Positions 1 to 11,559 of a stretch of DNA of 64,000 bases are shown here, one piece after another. The position numbers and the translations under genes are program-made. Below the pieces are notes generated by a model. The model worked only from the letters and a program-made list of their open reading frames with translations, was not told where the DNA came from and searched no databases. How positions within the stretch are numbered: the first letter of the stretch is position 1; every line of letters starts with the position of its first letter. This DNA comes from Gracilaria vermiculophylla (Eukaryota > Rhodophyta > Florideophyceae > Gracilariales > Gracilariaceae), in NCBI GenBank assembly GCA_019155205.2, contig JAHNZQ020003149.1, positions 1,837,973 through 1,901,972 of the forward strand. The letters are read 5' to 3'.

Positions 1-126
1 CGATGGTGCGGCGAAGTAGCACTATATAAGTTGTGACTTGAGCACCTCCAAGTAAACTCCGAGCCAGAGCTGGCGAACTTCCTTTGCATCCCCTCAACTT
101 TCCCTTGCCCCTCTGACCTCCAATAG
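1..126. other. Unassigned flank of truncated gypsy copy
   Basis: No gene is seen here. The bases do not match the sequence that precedes the homologous tract in the other copies of the same element (around 14762-14880 and 26930-27000). The edge near 127 is therefore a real truncation point and not only the window boundary. Confidence 0.4.
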
Positions 127-3073
127 CGGCATCGACGACTCCGGAGAAAGAGAAGCCTGCCCCTTGGCAGGAGAAGCTCCAAATAGGCGAAGAGTTCAAA
201 ACGTATGGCCATAGGATAGTTGGGATTCTATACGTCAATGGGGACATTTTGTCTGGTCGCTTTGCTCAAGTGAGTTTGGCTTAGCACGATATCTAGCTCA
301 AACCTGAGGCGAAACCGGTCCACCAACTCCCAAGGAGAGCCGGGGCTCATGCACGTGATTTCGAACGCGATGAGGTCCAACGGATGTTTGATAAAGGGTT
401 ATCCAGCCCGCCGATTCCAAATATACCTCTCCAGTGGTGTTCGTGAAGAACAAAAATGGCTCTTAAATGTTCTGTTCTGACTCTAGACGCCCAAACGAGG
501 TGATGGAGAGCCTTTTTTGTACGCAATACTCCGTATGCATGAATGTTTCGACTCCTTAGATGATTCGTCCGTTTTCTCCATGCTGAATGACAACAGCAGC
601 TACTGGTAGATTGAAATGGCTGACTCCTGTAAGAATAAGACTACGTTCACCTCCTACTGCAAAATATTCAGATTCCTAAGGATTCCATTTGGATTGAACA
701 ATGCACCCGCTACGTTCCAACGAGTGGTGGACACAATACTGTTCAAATTGAAGTGGAATTACGCCATGTTGTATATTAAAGATGTCATTATATACTCCTG
801 CAGCCTGAAGGAGCACTTTATGAATGTTGTGCACGTGCTCCAACTCCTGAAGGATGCTGGACTCATTTTGAAGCTGGAGAAGTGCTTCTTTTTCAAGTCC
901 TCGGTGGATTATCTGGGGCAGCTTGTGCTCCCGGGCTGCCTCCAGGTTTCCACAAAAACACAGGATGCCTTCAAGGGAGCTCACCCTCCCACAAACTAGA
1001 CAGAGCTCCGCTCCTTTCGGGGGTTCTGGAATGTCTTTCCGACGTTTGTTCCGAAATTATCCCGTATTACGGCGCCGTGAAAGTGCCCTTCGGAGAAAAA
1101 CCAACTGATGCAATTGGTCTCTATGACAGACGGAGAGTTCGAATCCTTTTACACCTTGAAGAGAATACTCATAAAGCCACATATCTGGTTTCACCCGAAG
1201 CCGAATGGCCGAGTAGTGCGGGACACAAACGCCTGTAGATATCAGGTTTGATGTGCCCTCCTACAGAAACAACCTGAAGGTAGACTTAAATCTATAGTAT
1301 AATGTAGTCGCAGTCTTTCCCCGTTGGAGTTGACTTATTCCAACTCGGAGCACGACTGTCTTGCCATTGCGTGGGCGGTGTTTCGTTTACGCCCATACCT
1401 GTAGAGCATGAGTTTCACGTTGAGAACGGATTATGCACCGCTAAAGGGAATAATGTCCTTGACGGATGCTTCTCGCCGCCTGGAGAGGTGGAGATTTCGC
1501 CTCCCAGAGTACAAATCTGACCTCATCTAAAGCACTGGCATACAACAGCAGGCAGCGGGCGCGCTGTAATGTATGTGCACATAGAAAGAAGATTAAACAC
1601 CTTTGGAGGACATTATTTCGTATCTATTCATCAATAGCGCCGACAGCAAAGAAGGATCCGAAGGAGAAGGCGTGGAATGCTGTGAATCTAGAGGCACGTT
1701 TACTGGACGTTTTGGGGTGATGGCAGTCGCGGGCGAGGAGAAAGAAGTTCTCTCTATCACTATAGCGGAGTTCCTGTGGAAGCAAAGTACGATTAAATAC
1801 TGTAAGGAGTGCTTTATCATTGTTGAATGTCCAACATCGTTGTTTGATGTTGGTAGGGACAGCGTACTTTTATGGCACTCTTTCGCGGACGGCTTTATCC
1901 AAACATGGGTTCCGACGAGTCTACGGGCGAGAGTGCAGTATCAATCGCAATATCCTCACCTAACAGGGCACACCGATGCACCGTGCATGAAATTCAATAT
2001 GAGAAGAAAGTTTTACTGGCCGCACATCGCTAATGAGGCTTTTTAAATGGTGGACGATTGCCACTCGTGCACGACCACTAGGGTAAATATCCGCAAACAC
2101 CGGGCGCCGCTCACCGTGTTCCCGCTTACAGGAACTGTGGAGTTCGTGGCCATAGATATTTCGGGCGCTGTTCCCAAGTCAGATATGAGATACAGATGTA
2201 TCCTCGTGATAACCGATGGATTCTAGAGGACTAGGCTCGCTATTTGCCTCAAGAGCACCACTGCAGCAGTAATTGCCGACAGCTTTCTGGAGAATTGGGT
2301 TTACACACATGATATTCCGTTACACGTTCTCGCGCACAATGGACCCCAGTGTGGGGCAAAGCTATTCAGCGCCATATCAGGATTTCTGGGGATAAAACAG
2401 TTGTTTACCACTGCACACCACCCAAATGCCGACGGAAAGGTGGAGAGGTTTAACAAAACCATCGCTTCAAGGCTGAAACACAAGTTGCAGATCATCAGAA
2501 GAATTGAGACGCATACGTGGGGCCGCTCATATATACATACAACCTGCATTTGCAACGCTCCACCGGGACCGCTCCCTTCAATTTGGTGCTCTCACGCGTT
2601 CCGCCTAGTGCCGTTAGAGCGGCACACTCTACGGCGCACCAGGGGGATGGGCAACAGGCACCAGCAGCGGCTCAAGCAAAGAGCTACATTTCAAGGCATT
2701 ATGAAGATGCGCTCTCCCTCAAGATGAGGAAACGCAAGGCCTAGCAGAAGATGTATAAACGGGATTTTGACCTAAAGGTGAAGGAAGTCCCTCACTGGAA
2801 GGAAGGTGGCGAGTTTTTCTCGACATTCCTGGGGAGATGTCCGATGCGCTCCCGGACGTCACGCACAAGCTAGCACCAAACATCTAAGGGCCTTACATAA
2901 TCCTGGACACCTACAGGGAAACTGTCGCTTTCGAAATAAACGGGCTCTGAGACGTCGTCCTCCGTGATCGGGTGACAGAAATCCTGACGCCCCACATTTC
3001 AGGAACGCCCGCCCCCTACCTCACCTCTGGAACTACACAGGAAACGTCCTGCTCCTACCAACCCAGGGGTGAC
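127..3073 (+). pseudogene. G1 Ty3/gypsy pol fragment: RT, RNase H, integrase (dead copy)
   Basis: This is a 5'-truncated polymerase gene of a Ty3/gypsy chromovirus. In order it holds the pre-RT linker (127-480), reverse transcriptase (about 520-990), RNase H (1000-1540), integrase zinc-binding and core regions (1603-2470), and the integrase C-terminal part (2500-2990). The RT fingers/palm read IPFGLNNAPATFQRVVD and the catalytic box reads YIKD instead of YIDD (AAA at 778-780). A TAG at 607-609 replaces the Gln of the usual YWQIE motif, and the first catalytic motif reads LNDN instead of LDAN. The integrase keeps an HHPNADGKVERFNK motif. Frameshifts and stops separate every domain. Homology with the other G1 copies ends near 3073, so the chromodomain, antisense ORF and 3' LTR are missing. 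It is a mirror copy of 11800-14761. Confidence 0.85.
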
Positions 3074-3580
3074 TTTCGATACGGCTTCGAGCATGATGGT
3101 CGTGTAGGGAGCATCCGCAGCCAAGTTTGTTAGACCGATTTCTTCGTGAGTCGTAGCGATCAAGTGGTTGGGCAAGCATAAGACGCTATCAACTACAGAC
3201 AAAGAACTAGCCAGAAAACGTTCGTTCGGACACTTTAAAGGACAAATCACTTTCTATGGGGCGATGTGCAATACCAATAGGGCAACCGTGGTGGCAAAAG
3301 TCTCGATGCATACCGACCGCATAATGGCTTGAAAGGGACTGTATTGGCAGATATAGATGCCGAAGAACGCCAAGACCGGAGCGATAGAGATGTTCACGTA
3401 TCGGAATACTTCGTAGCCGCTCCACCAATCGAGACATCTGACATACATTGGGCGATGAACGAATTTCTCCTGGTATAAGAGTTTGAAAGTTTCATGCGTG
3501 GGAATGGGTTGCATTTTTGCCCGTGGGTGCCTCATCGAGGCTTTGTCGCCTGCATCTTCAGCCCAGCACTCTTGATCCAT
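2999..3580 (-). CDS. Unrecognised hydrophobic ORF, interrupted once
   Basis: This is a minus-strand frame of about 194 codons starting at an ATG (3578-3580), with a single in-frame TAG at 3254-3256. The middle is hydrophobic and aromatic (for example APVLAFFGIYICQYSPF), compatible with one or two membrane helices. The N-terminal third is charged. Its last 75 bases overlap the decayed plus-strand pol of the G1 fragment. I recognise no family. It could be a fragment of a host membrane protein, part of an unknown element joined at the pol breakpoint, or chance coding. Confidence 0.2.
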
Positions 3581-4400
3581 TAACCAATTGGTGCGCTACA
3601 GATGGTCAAAGCAGACCATCGGGGGCATATCGCAGAAGATCTTGTTGGATGGACCTATGTGATGCAAAATCGAAACTAAAAGGCGGAAATATTCCGGTTC
3701 ACGAGGGCCGCTGATGTATGCCAAGTTTGATAGTCATACTGAGCAAATCACCATGACTAACTTAAAACACGTTAGTCGGAAGAAGCCCGTCAACTTCCGA
3801 GGCCACCACCACTGCGCTCACGTTAACCAGCTTACATTCGTATAGGCCGTGAGACTGAAACAGCGCGCCAAAGCCGAATATTGGATGCGGCAGGGACGCC
3901 GATCCAAAAGATGATGATGCCGGAGCTATACACTGAACACTACCGATCGGAAATGGGAGGAATTCGTCGTCACCACGTATGGGTTAACCAGTAGGAGTAG
4001 ACGAAGCAGCGAATGGGCAAACGCTAAGCGTAGAGCAACTGGCCGCTTGGCGCCTCGCGCACGCAGCAGACATTGTGTTATCCTCGATGTTTGAGCGTTA
4101 GGTCCGCTTGGAAATCCTGCTGCACAGTCCGTCCTTAGAATAATGATCCTTGATATCATACAAGCCGATAGAATCTACCAAAAAGCCCGAAGAGAAATCA
4201 GTAAATGTACTTTGGTTAGAACTCGTGGCAGGCGACGAACAAACTGTTTTTGAAGAGAAGATGGGTTTTCCAGTGAGCAATGTCTTCTGATATGCGCGTT
4301 TTATGCCGCGAGGGGAATCCATTAGGTGGCGAACAACCGTCGGAGCCACTGAAGCCAAATGGCACTCCTATAGGTACGCATGTGTTTGCGTAGACGCGCG
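3581..4400. other. No recognisable gene
   Basis: Both strands contain only short, stop-rich frames without recognisable motifs. No similarity to the G1 LTR or antisense ORF was found, although those would be expected next if the copy at 127-3073 were complete. Confidence 0.35.
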
Positions 4401-4474
4401 CCGATGAGAAACTACGGATCATTAAGTACAAGATGGCGGTTAAAAGGTAAGATCGCCCACGACCATGTTATTGA

Positions 4475-5026
4475 TTGTTGTATCCCAAGCGTCCTGATTG
4501 TGTATCAGTGTTCCTTACTGGTTGCACATCCAATAAGAATGAATGGGAAGGCAGACGGAACACTGAACCAAGTGCTGAAGCCGACGATCAATGGTCTTTA
4601 TTCGACACCCAATGGTCATGGACGGCTGACGACAGAAAAGAGGCGGTATTTGCTGTTGGAAAACACAGCGGCATCGAGAGATATGAGAGCAGAAAAACCA
4701 GATTGACTAGAAAAACGATACTGACGGAACAATTTGAAGCGCAAACGAAGAGAAGGAAGACCAGCGCGGGGCTCACCGAGGAGGTGTCAACCAGGGCTGA
4801 TCAAGCGAGTACAACTGTACATTTGGTGAAAGAGACGCCAGAGGGAGAACGTTTGACAACCTTCCAACATAGAAGATGCGCCGCGCTGCACAACAACACC
4901 ACCAAAAGATGTTCATGGCGCCTCGGGGCACATCATCCTATAGACGAGGGGGTCTTTCATACTGTGGGCCAACTGCCTATTGGTCTTGCACGCGCCTTGG
5001 GCATTGTGACATTTGTCAATAAGTAG
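4475..5026 (+). CDS. Hypothetical hydrophilic ORF
   Basis: This open frame of 183 codons begins with TTG and has no ATG near its start, so it may be the 3' part of something longer. The composition looks protein-like: a Trp/Asp-rich stretch (WSLFDTQWSWTADDRKEA) is followed by a Lys/Arg/Thr-rich segment and a Cys/His-containing tail. No family is recognised. It lies between a truncated gypsy pol and an internally deleted gypsy copy, so it could be a remnant of an older element or of a host gene. Confidence 0.25.
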   Translation: MLYPKRPDCVSVFLTGCTSNKNEWEGRRNTEPSAEADDQWSLFDTQWSWTADDRKEAVFAVGKHSGIERYESRKTRLTRKTILTEQFEAQTKRRKTSAGLTEEVSTRADQASTTVHLVKETPEGERLTTFQHRRCAALHNNTTKRCSWRLGAHHPIDEGVFHTVGQLPIGLARALGIVTFVNK

Positions 5027-6569
5027 TTAGTAGTGACTAAACAGAAATGATACATTTCAATTGATGCCGGCAAGCTATGGTAAACAGCGGGCCAAGAATC
5101 ACCGTGGCTGACTCTACTGCCAGGTGGATGGTTGCTGGGTAGCCACATCAACGCACCGCAAATATAAGTACTTGAGCTCCTGTCATATTATTCAGTAAGG
5201 ATAAGCACCTCTTGGCGAGGTTTCCAACCTTGGGAGTTTTGCAGTTGACCAGCAGATTAGCCAGCTATACTATCAGGCTTAACTGACGAGCAAGCCGTAT
5301 ATCCACCAATTCCAATTGTTTTACGTAAGACTGCTGGCCATCCTGTGCCTATAGCCATTCTGGTTCTACCGATATAAATCTACATACCATTTGGTTTCTC
5401 TTTATAGTATGATCCACTATCGCGCTCCCTGGAACAGTCACCTCCTTTTGCATACAAATCGGTTCCGCGTGCGATGGTCGCTGTAACACAGATGTTTTCT
5501 CACGTTTTCCAGTACGTATTGACACGCCTGTTATCATATCATGAGTCATGGCAACAGTTTACCAACCAAAATCGAACGGTTCTAATTCCTAAAATATGTA
5601 CAGTGAGTCAAGAACTGATGAAAGATCAGAGTTTATTGATGCCCATTGTTCTATTCTTTTGCAGTCGTCTTGCAACAGAAGAAAACCGTAAGGCGTTCTT
5701 CTCGGAAACGGTTATGGATCACCACGATAACACTGATTTACAAAAAAGATGGCAATATTTCTGAAACGCCAACGATTGGCAAAGGAATGCCTGGTCTGAA
5801 AAACAGTAGTTGACATCTTGCATTGACGTGTCACCTGCGATAATTTGCAGTCAAAGTGAGAAAAAAGCTCCCTGAGATTTCCGCTTCGAAGAAATATAGC
5901 ATTGAGGGGCTACTGGCCTATGATCTGAAAAACGGTAGAGTTCCCTGCCAGCGGTAGTGGTGGTTGAACTGGTTGTATCGAAGCGTTTTAGTAGGGGAGA
6001 AGCGCTTGCCGAGCAGATTACCGAAAGTATTTGCTAACGAAGGAAAACAGCTCCTGTGTCAACTGAAGACTGGTGACGGGCGTAGTTGGCGGAAGAGAGG
6101 TTTTGGGCGTTAGAACAAAGATCTCAATTTTCTTCATCTTATTGCTGGTGTAACTTGATGAATTCGAAATTTGCTCTAAACGAACAAAAAATCAGAAAAA
6201 CCTCTACAACTTTGATGTTATCAGAAACAATTGGATCCTGCCATAGAACCGTCTGTACCTCGCTTTCACAAGTGTAGCCATTCCAAAACTTTATATGGAC
6301 ATTTTTGCAAATATTTCATCTCAAGTCAAATAACAAGAGCATATTTGAAGACGTATTTGATATCATTAGGTGAGTAAGCTCGACTACGGATTTCTGGAGC
6401 ATACACACCTTATACCCGTTAACACATCATTTGAAACTAAACAGAACGAAAACGACTTGTTTTTCTCCCCACAGTAATATTAACATTATGAAACAGTATT
6501 TCAAATAGCCTATTGCATCTATAATTGTTAGCATTACATAGGACACGGTTTTCCATTGTTTCGTTGAAA
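5027..6569. other. No recognisable gene
   Basis: The only frames are short. The longest, 5474-5764 on the plus strand, has 96 codons and no recognisable motif. There is no similarity by eye to the repeats elsewhere in the window. Confidence 0.35.
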
Positions 6570-8294
6570 CAGTAGATTTATGACTACTATTCAGTACCCT
6601 TGCCCGTAGACTCATCGCAATCAACTATTGGAGAACACCGTCCACGAAAGCATGGTATACAAGAACGCTATCGCGGTCAACATCAAACGACGATTTTAGA
6701 CTCCCGACAATGATGAGACACTCCATGCAGTATATAATCGTACTCTGCTCCCTCAGGAACTCTGCTGTGGTGATAGAGAGAACTTCTTTCTTCTCGACCA
6801 CGACAGCCATCACCCCATAAAGTCCAGTAGACGTGCCTCTAGTTTGCATTCCACGCGTTGTCCTTCAGATCTTTCTATGCTATCGACGGTATTGATGAAT
6901 ACACACGGAATAATGTCCTCCAAAAGGTGTTTTATCTTCTTTCTCTGTAACGATACATTACAGTGCGTCCGCTGTCTGGTATCTTATGCCAGAGCGGTGG
7001 ACACCGTCAAGCGTGTACTCTAGACGGCGTAGTCTCCCCACCTCTCCAGGTGACCAGAAGCATCTGTCAAGGACATTGCCCACTTTTCGGGTGCATAGTC
7101 CGTTCTCAAAGTGAAAATAGCGCTCTACAGGTATGGGCGTAAACGAATCACCTCCCAAACAATGGCAAGACATTCGCGCTCCGATTTGAAATAGTTACGT
7201 TCCGTCAGTGAAAGACTCCGACTCCAGTATCCTATAGATTGAAGTCCACCTTCAGGTTGTTCCTGTAGGAGGGCACATCAAACCTGATATTTACAGGCGT
7301 CTATGTCCACTTCTGGTGAACCAAGATCTGTGGCTTTATTAGTCTGCTCTAAATGAGGTGAAAGGCTTTGAACCCTTTTTAACTAATTGGCGCCAATTGC
7401 TTCGGTTTTTCTTTCTTCAAGACACGCTTTCACGATTAAAGGTAGTATACTCGATTTGAAAACAAAGGCGGCAATGATGCTGTGTTTCTTTTAGTGTCAA
7501 ACCATTGTTATACAAAACGTTGCGATTTGTCAGAATGTAGTTGCATTAATCGATATCCATGTTAAGCAGGTCATTCAGCGTACGCAGGAACTCCAGGTCC
7601 TCATGATCAGAATCCGAATCTCATGGTGTAGGCCAATTGGTACTTCCCATGCGGCCACGTTTTCCCGTATGGTCGGATTTTTTCCGGTTTTTCCGCTTCT
7701 TGTCTCCTTCTCGCTCTGTCGAGAGTACTATTCCGGATTCCGAGCTTGAAGTCTCCGAGCTCGACCCTGCGGCTCGTTTGCTCTTCCGATTTGTTTCATT
7801 CCTTTTTTTTTGGATCGCATTGGTACGCAAACTCCAAGCCCAACGGGCCGTCACCTTCAGAGTCACCCCGTTTGGTTCCCTTCGTGGCTTTAACTGTTTG
7901 TTGTGAGAGATAATACATTACCGGGCCCTCTTCTTCCAGAGGGTCGGACCTTTTCCCAATTGGGTCGAATAGTTGCGCACCAGCTGAGGGGATTGGAAGG
8001 AAAATCTTGTCAGCGGACCGGGGAAAGCTCTTGTTCACCATTTAGCCATACAAAGATCCGAGGGATCCTGGAGGAGTAGTTGACGGTCGTTCTTGAGGAG
8101 ACGTCTGCAACTGGTGTTATTGTAAAGATTTCGATTGGTCGAAATACATCAAGACGTCCGGTCCAATGAAGAGGTTAACGAATGCGTGAATCATTTCAGG
8201 TAAGCCCCTCTGGACGCGATAAAAAAATACGGCGGTAATCGAGTTAATCTCTCATTGCGGACCTGCCACTCATACACTCTTAAGTTTCTTTACG
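6570..8294 (-). pseudogene. Internally deleted G1 gypsy copy (gag N-terminus joined to RNase H/integrase)
   Basis: Read on the minus strand, an untranslated leader (8042-8294) is followed by a Lys/Arg/Ser-rich gag N-terminus (about 7550-8041) with the same basic, Ser-rich character as the gag of the copy at 28885-29481. The sequence then jumps to RNase H (about 6950-7430) and the integrase N-terminal region (6570-6950). Protease, RT and most of gag are absent. The integrase part resembles 1603-1950 and 12960-13285. The leader abuts the LTR at 8295-8844 in the position expected for a 5' LTR, so this is a deleted element and not a random fragment. It is full of stops and certainly inactive. Confidence 0.65.
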
Positions 8295-8844
8295 TGTTAC
8301 GCACAGTTACATTTTCAAGGTGATAGCGCAGAAGGTCATTTTAGAGTTGTTGGTGACTCCAATGGCGCATTTTCATAAAAGTGCTCTCCGGAAATCACGG
8401 TCACGAGCCAGAGAAATCCTGAAAAGGGATCTACAAGGACTAAGCGGACAAAGGGGTGCACTGGGCGAACATTGCTCTTACAGGCGCTGCTCTGATGCAG
8501 CCTGGGGATCTGAGGCTTAGAAACCTGAAAGCGTTCACCCAAGAGTCTCAACCGAAAAAAAGAGGAAGACTGAGAGTTTTTTAGCTTACTTCCCCCAGAG
8601 GTAGAGATCAACCGAAAGATTAAGTACAGTATCGGGAGCTCCTCCCGGTACGTCTCACTACTACACGGTCGTCTAATCTACTATGCTAATTAACGAAAAC
8701 AAATCTAAATTCTAAAAATCCTAAGGAGTACTGTATCATATGCAGGCCGAATACTGCACCTCGTGGCTCAGTTAGTAAAATGAGGACACTTCTTAGTAAT
8801 ACACAACGTCAAGACGACATCACCATTGGATCCACTGTACTACA
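8295..8844 (-). repeat. G1 LTR shared by two adjacent elements
   Basis: This is a 550-bp LTR of the G1 family, aligned by eye with 20353-20904, 30249-30802 and, inverted, 50849-51400. In element sense (minus strand) it starts TGTAGTACAGTGG and should end in CA. To its left is the leader and gag of the deleted copy at 6570-8294, for which it is the 5' LTR. To its right is the antisense ORF and pol of the copy at 8845-16987, for which it is the 3' LTR. One LTR serving two elements is the expected product of LTR-LTR recombination in a tandem array. Confidence 0.75.
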
Positions 8845-8945
8845 TACCCCTTTTTCACAAGTGCACCACATCCTCGAGGTGCTTCTTTCCATTGTCGTTC
8901 CTAAAACGGCTCCCAGCGGTGGTAGTGTCATAGCGATCTCTCGCA

Positions 8946-11333
8946 ATGCGACAAATCCTCTCGTTCAGTGATTCCCTCAACCTGCCCAGATTTTGTGTAG
9001 CGTACCGACCGCGCGCTCCCGTATCTTGTTTGCGGCAGTTTTGGGTACCTAACTCTTCTCGAATTACCCTCTTCTGCTCTATCTTGGTATATCTCACTGA
9101 TTCTATATCGCCCGGCACTCTGATTTCCTCGGGGGTCTCTTTTGGGATACACCTGTTCGTTGCGTCTGCTCGTCCATACTCATTGGAGACGTGTCAGCTC
9201 ATACTTTTCCCTTCCGCCCAGTCTTCGTTCCCTGACGGCTATGAAATCGTTCCCTACTATGGTGCTACTTTCCTCCCCCGCATCTCGTTATCCATCCCCA
9301 CCGAGTATTTCCCCAATGGCACCGAGACACGGGTCCCTCCTTCGACGTTACATAACGGCGGGTCTCTTCCCTGATGGTGTCCCTTCCAGCTTCTCTGGTG
9401 TCACAACATATTCTATCTCCGTTCATCCAACTACATCAACCTTCAATACGACTTCTACGGCCCATGCTCCTGCTTGTCCATCTGATCCTGAGGTGTATCA
9501 CACCCCCACTGGTGGGCCGCTCCGCCAAGGAGAGCCCTTAGACCATTGTGCTACACGGGTCTCTGTGGCCTTCCATGACAGGCGCGCCAGTTTACTTTGT
9601 TACATGGAAGATTCCGCTCACCATTTTGCGTCCTAACTTCAGGAAATGCGATTCTGTGCCGTACTGGGGGTCGCTTGGAACGATAAGAAGCGGAACTGTG
9701 TGGACGTCTTCTGTGCTCTTTGGTTCTACATTACGGTGTATGGTAACAATGTTTCGACTACGGTACGACACTGCGACATGCCATACCTCGAGAGCGGCAA
9801 AAAGTGCGAGATTCCGTTTAGAATTTAACTTCTTCTGCACAAAGAAAGCACTCACCAGCGAGCCGGGCGTTTTGGAAGCATCTCCGACTGACAATCGGCC
9901 CTTGCCATACTGCCTTTAGATCCCTTTAATTGTCGCTTCTATTGGCTGAGTCGCAACTGATCGGGGAGGCACCTTGAAGATGAAACCTGGGTGTGGAAAG
10001 CCTTCGGATACTTCTATGGTAGGCACAACAAGGAGTTCCACGGAATTCCATCCAGGCAGCGTCCAAAGTATTACATCATGGTTAACGACTCCTGGACGAA
10101 CCATTGGGTCTCCACGCATTTCTGTGCGGCGACGCCAGTCGCTTTAGCGTAGCGTACTTCAGAGATTCTGGATCCAAAGGACTCCTTAGAACGGTACATC
10201 ATGCTGATTGTCTCGACGGAATATGTGGTCGGTACCCTGACGGCTTATCCTCAAGCAGCTAACGAGTACGCCTTTTCCTATACATGATGTAGCAATGGTC
10301 GTCTCTACTGGGATTTCTCGTGTCCTCCCACCGCTGGAAGTGTGGTCCCCTTGTCAAATCCAATTATCAAGTTCCTCCGCTCTTTATTGATTTTGAACCT
10401 GTTCAACAGCCCCGCATGGAGCGAATACGAGGCGGGGACGTTGTGGGATTACAGCCTTCAGGTGTCGTAGAAGAATACGCTGGGTTATCTTTGGGACAAT
10501 TACTGCAAAGAAAAGTTTCATCCTAATGTGAGGAGCCCCAATAGAGACGATGACGGGCGAGTGAACCCGGCCTTCCCCCGCCTTGGTCCATCTCTGCTTC
10601 CTCAGGTGCCGCAGCTGCGTGTCCCTGATTACAATCCTGTGGTATATAGTCTTGCAATCCGCACGCCACTTCCGCAACCGGCTCCGTCGCAGTACGTGGC
10701 TGCGCCCCCCGAGTTGGCTGTGCGGGCTCTATCATCAATTCTAGATCCTCCCGCTGCGGTGGCCACTGATATGTTTATAGAGGAACACCAGAGCACTCTC
10801 GTCATGACTGTTGTGGACCTGATGGTGTAATTCCGTTTCAAAAGGGTCCCGATTTCGAATACTCAGGCTCGCCTGAAAAGCTTCCCAGTTCCTGTACCAC
10901 TAATATCTCCGCGGCCGGCTGCTCCGGCCTTATCTCGGCCGTTCTCTGCGGCAGTGCCTGCAGCATCTAATCGAAATGCATCCGTTCAGGCTGGTCTGCC
11001 GTCAGGGACTCTTCTTTAGGCGGTTATTCTTCCGTCGGCAGAGATTGCCGCTTCTGGGATGTCCTCATGGGGTTTGTCTTATGGGCTGCTTTTAATGCTT
11101 ATCGAAAGCTGCTGCAGGCCTTTCTGGTGAAAGGCTACCCTGCGCCCGGTTCTTCTGAAGAGGCCCTAGGCAAGGCTCGTGACTGGGTTGTAGATCTTCA
11201 TAAGGCCCGGGTGGACCGAACCTCGATGGTTGACATCAAGGAGAGCCTAAAAGAGTTCTTTGAGAGCCAAGACCTATCAGCGAAAGCTTGCCTGGATGCG
11301 GAGTATGCGACGCAGTTTGGCAACCTGTAGAGG
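8946..11333 (+). pseudogene. Antisense accessory ORF of G1 copy C (aORF)
   Basis: These plus-strand reading frames lie antisense to the minus-strand gag-pol of the same element, between the 3' LTR and the end of pol. Pieces are 8946-9374, 9646-9828, about 9930-10830 and 11067-11330, linked by frameshifts and stops. The translated pieces match those of the copy at 20890-23457: an N-terminal ILSF-x-x-S and FWVP region, an MRFC-x-V-x-x-x-AWND-x-K motif, QRPKYY, VGTLTAY, GRLYWD, a Pro-rich linker, and a C-terminal helical domain with KAR-x-WV-x-x-LHKAR and FFESQ. No known domain is recognised and no RT, IN or gag motif is present. Conservation at protein level on this strand suggests that it once coded. 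Confidence 0.6.
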
Positions 11334-11559
11334 TAAAGAATCTAGCTACGGTCGTTATCTCACATAGTGACAGACGAAAATACCCTTGAGGTGGAGCAGC
11401 GGCTACCCAATGGGTGATTGATGTAATAGTTTGCCATTCCAGGCGCATACGAGGAATGGGTGTGAGCAACCTGAAGGCGAAAAATAAAACTCCAGAACGA
11501 AAAAAAGCTTCATCTTGAGTCCCCTCCCCTTTTTCAAAACAGAAACGCCTCTGCAGAAA

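Noticed and set aside
676..984. Minus-strand frame opposite the RT fragment, repeated at 13904-14212
   Set aside because: It is the mirror shadow of the RT frame and exists in both copies only because the tracts are near identical.
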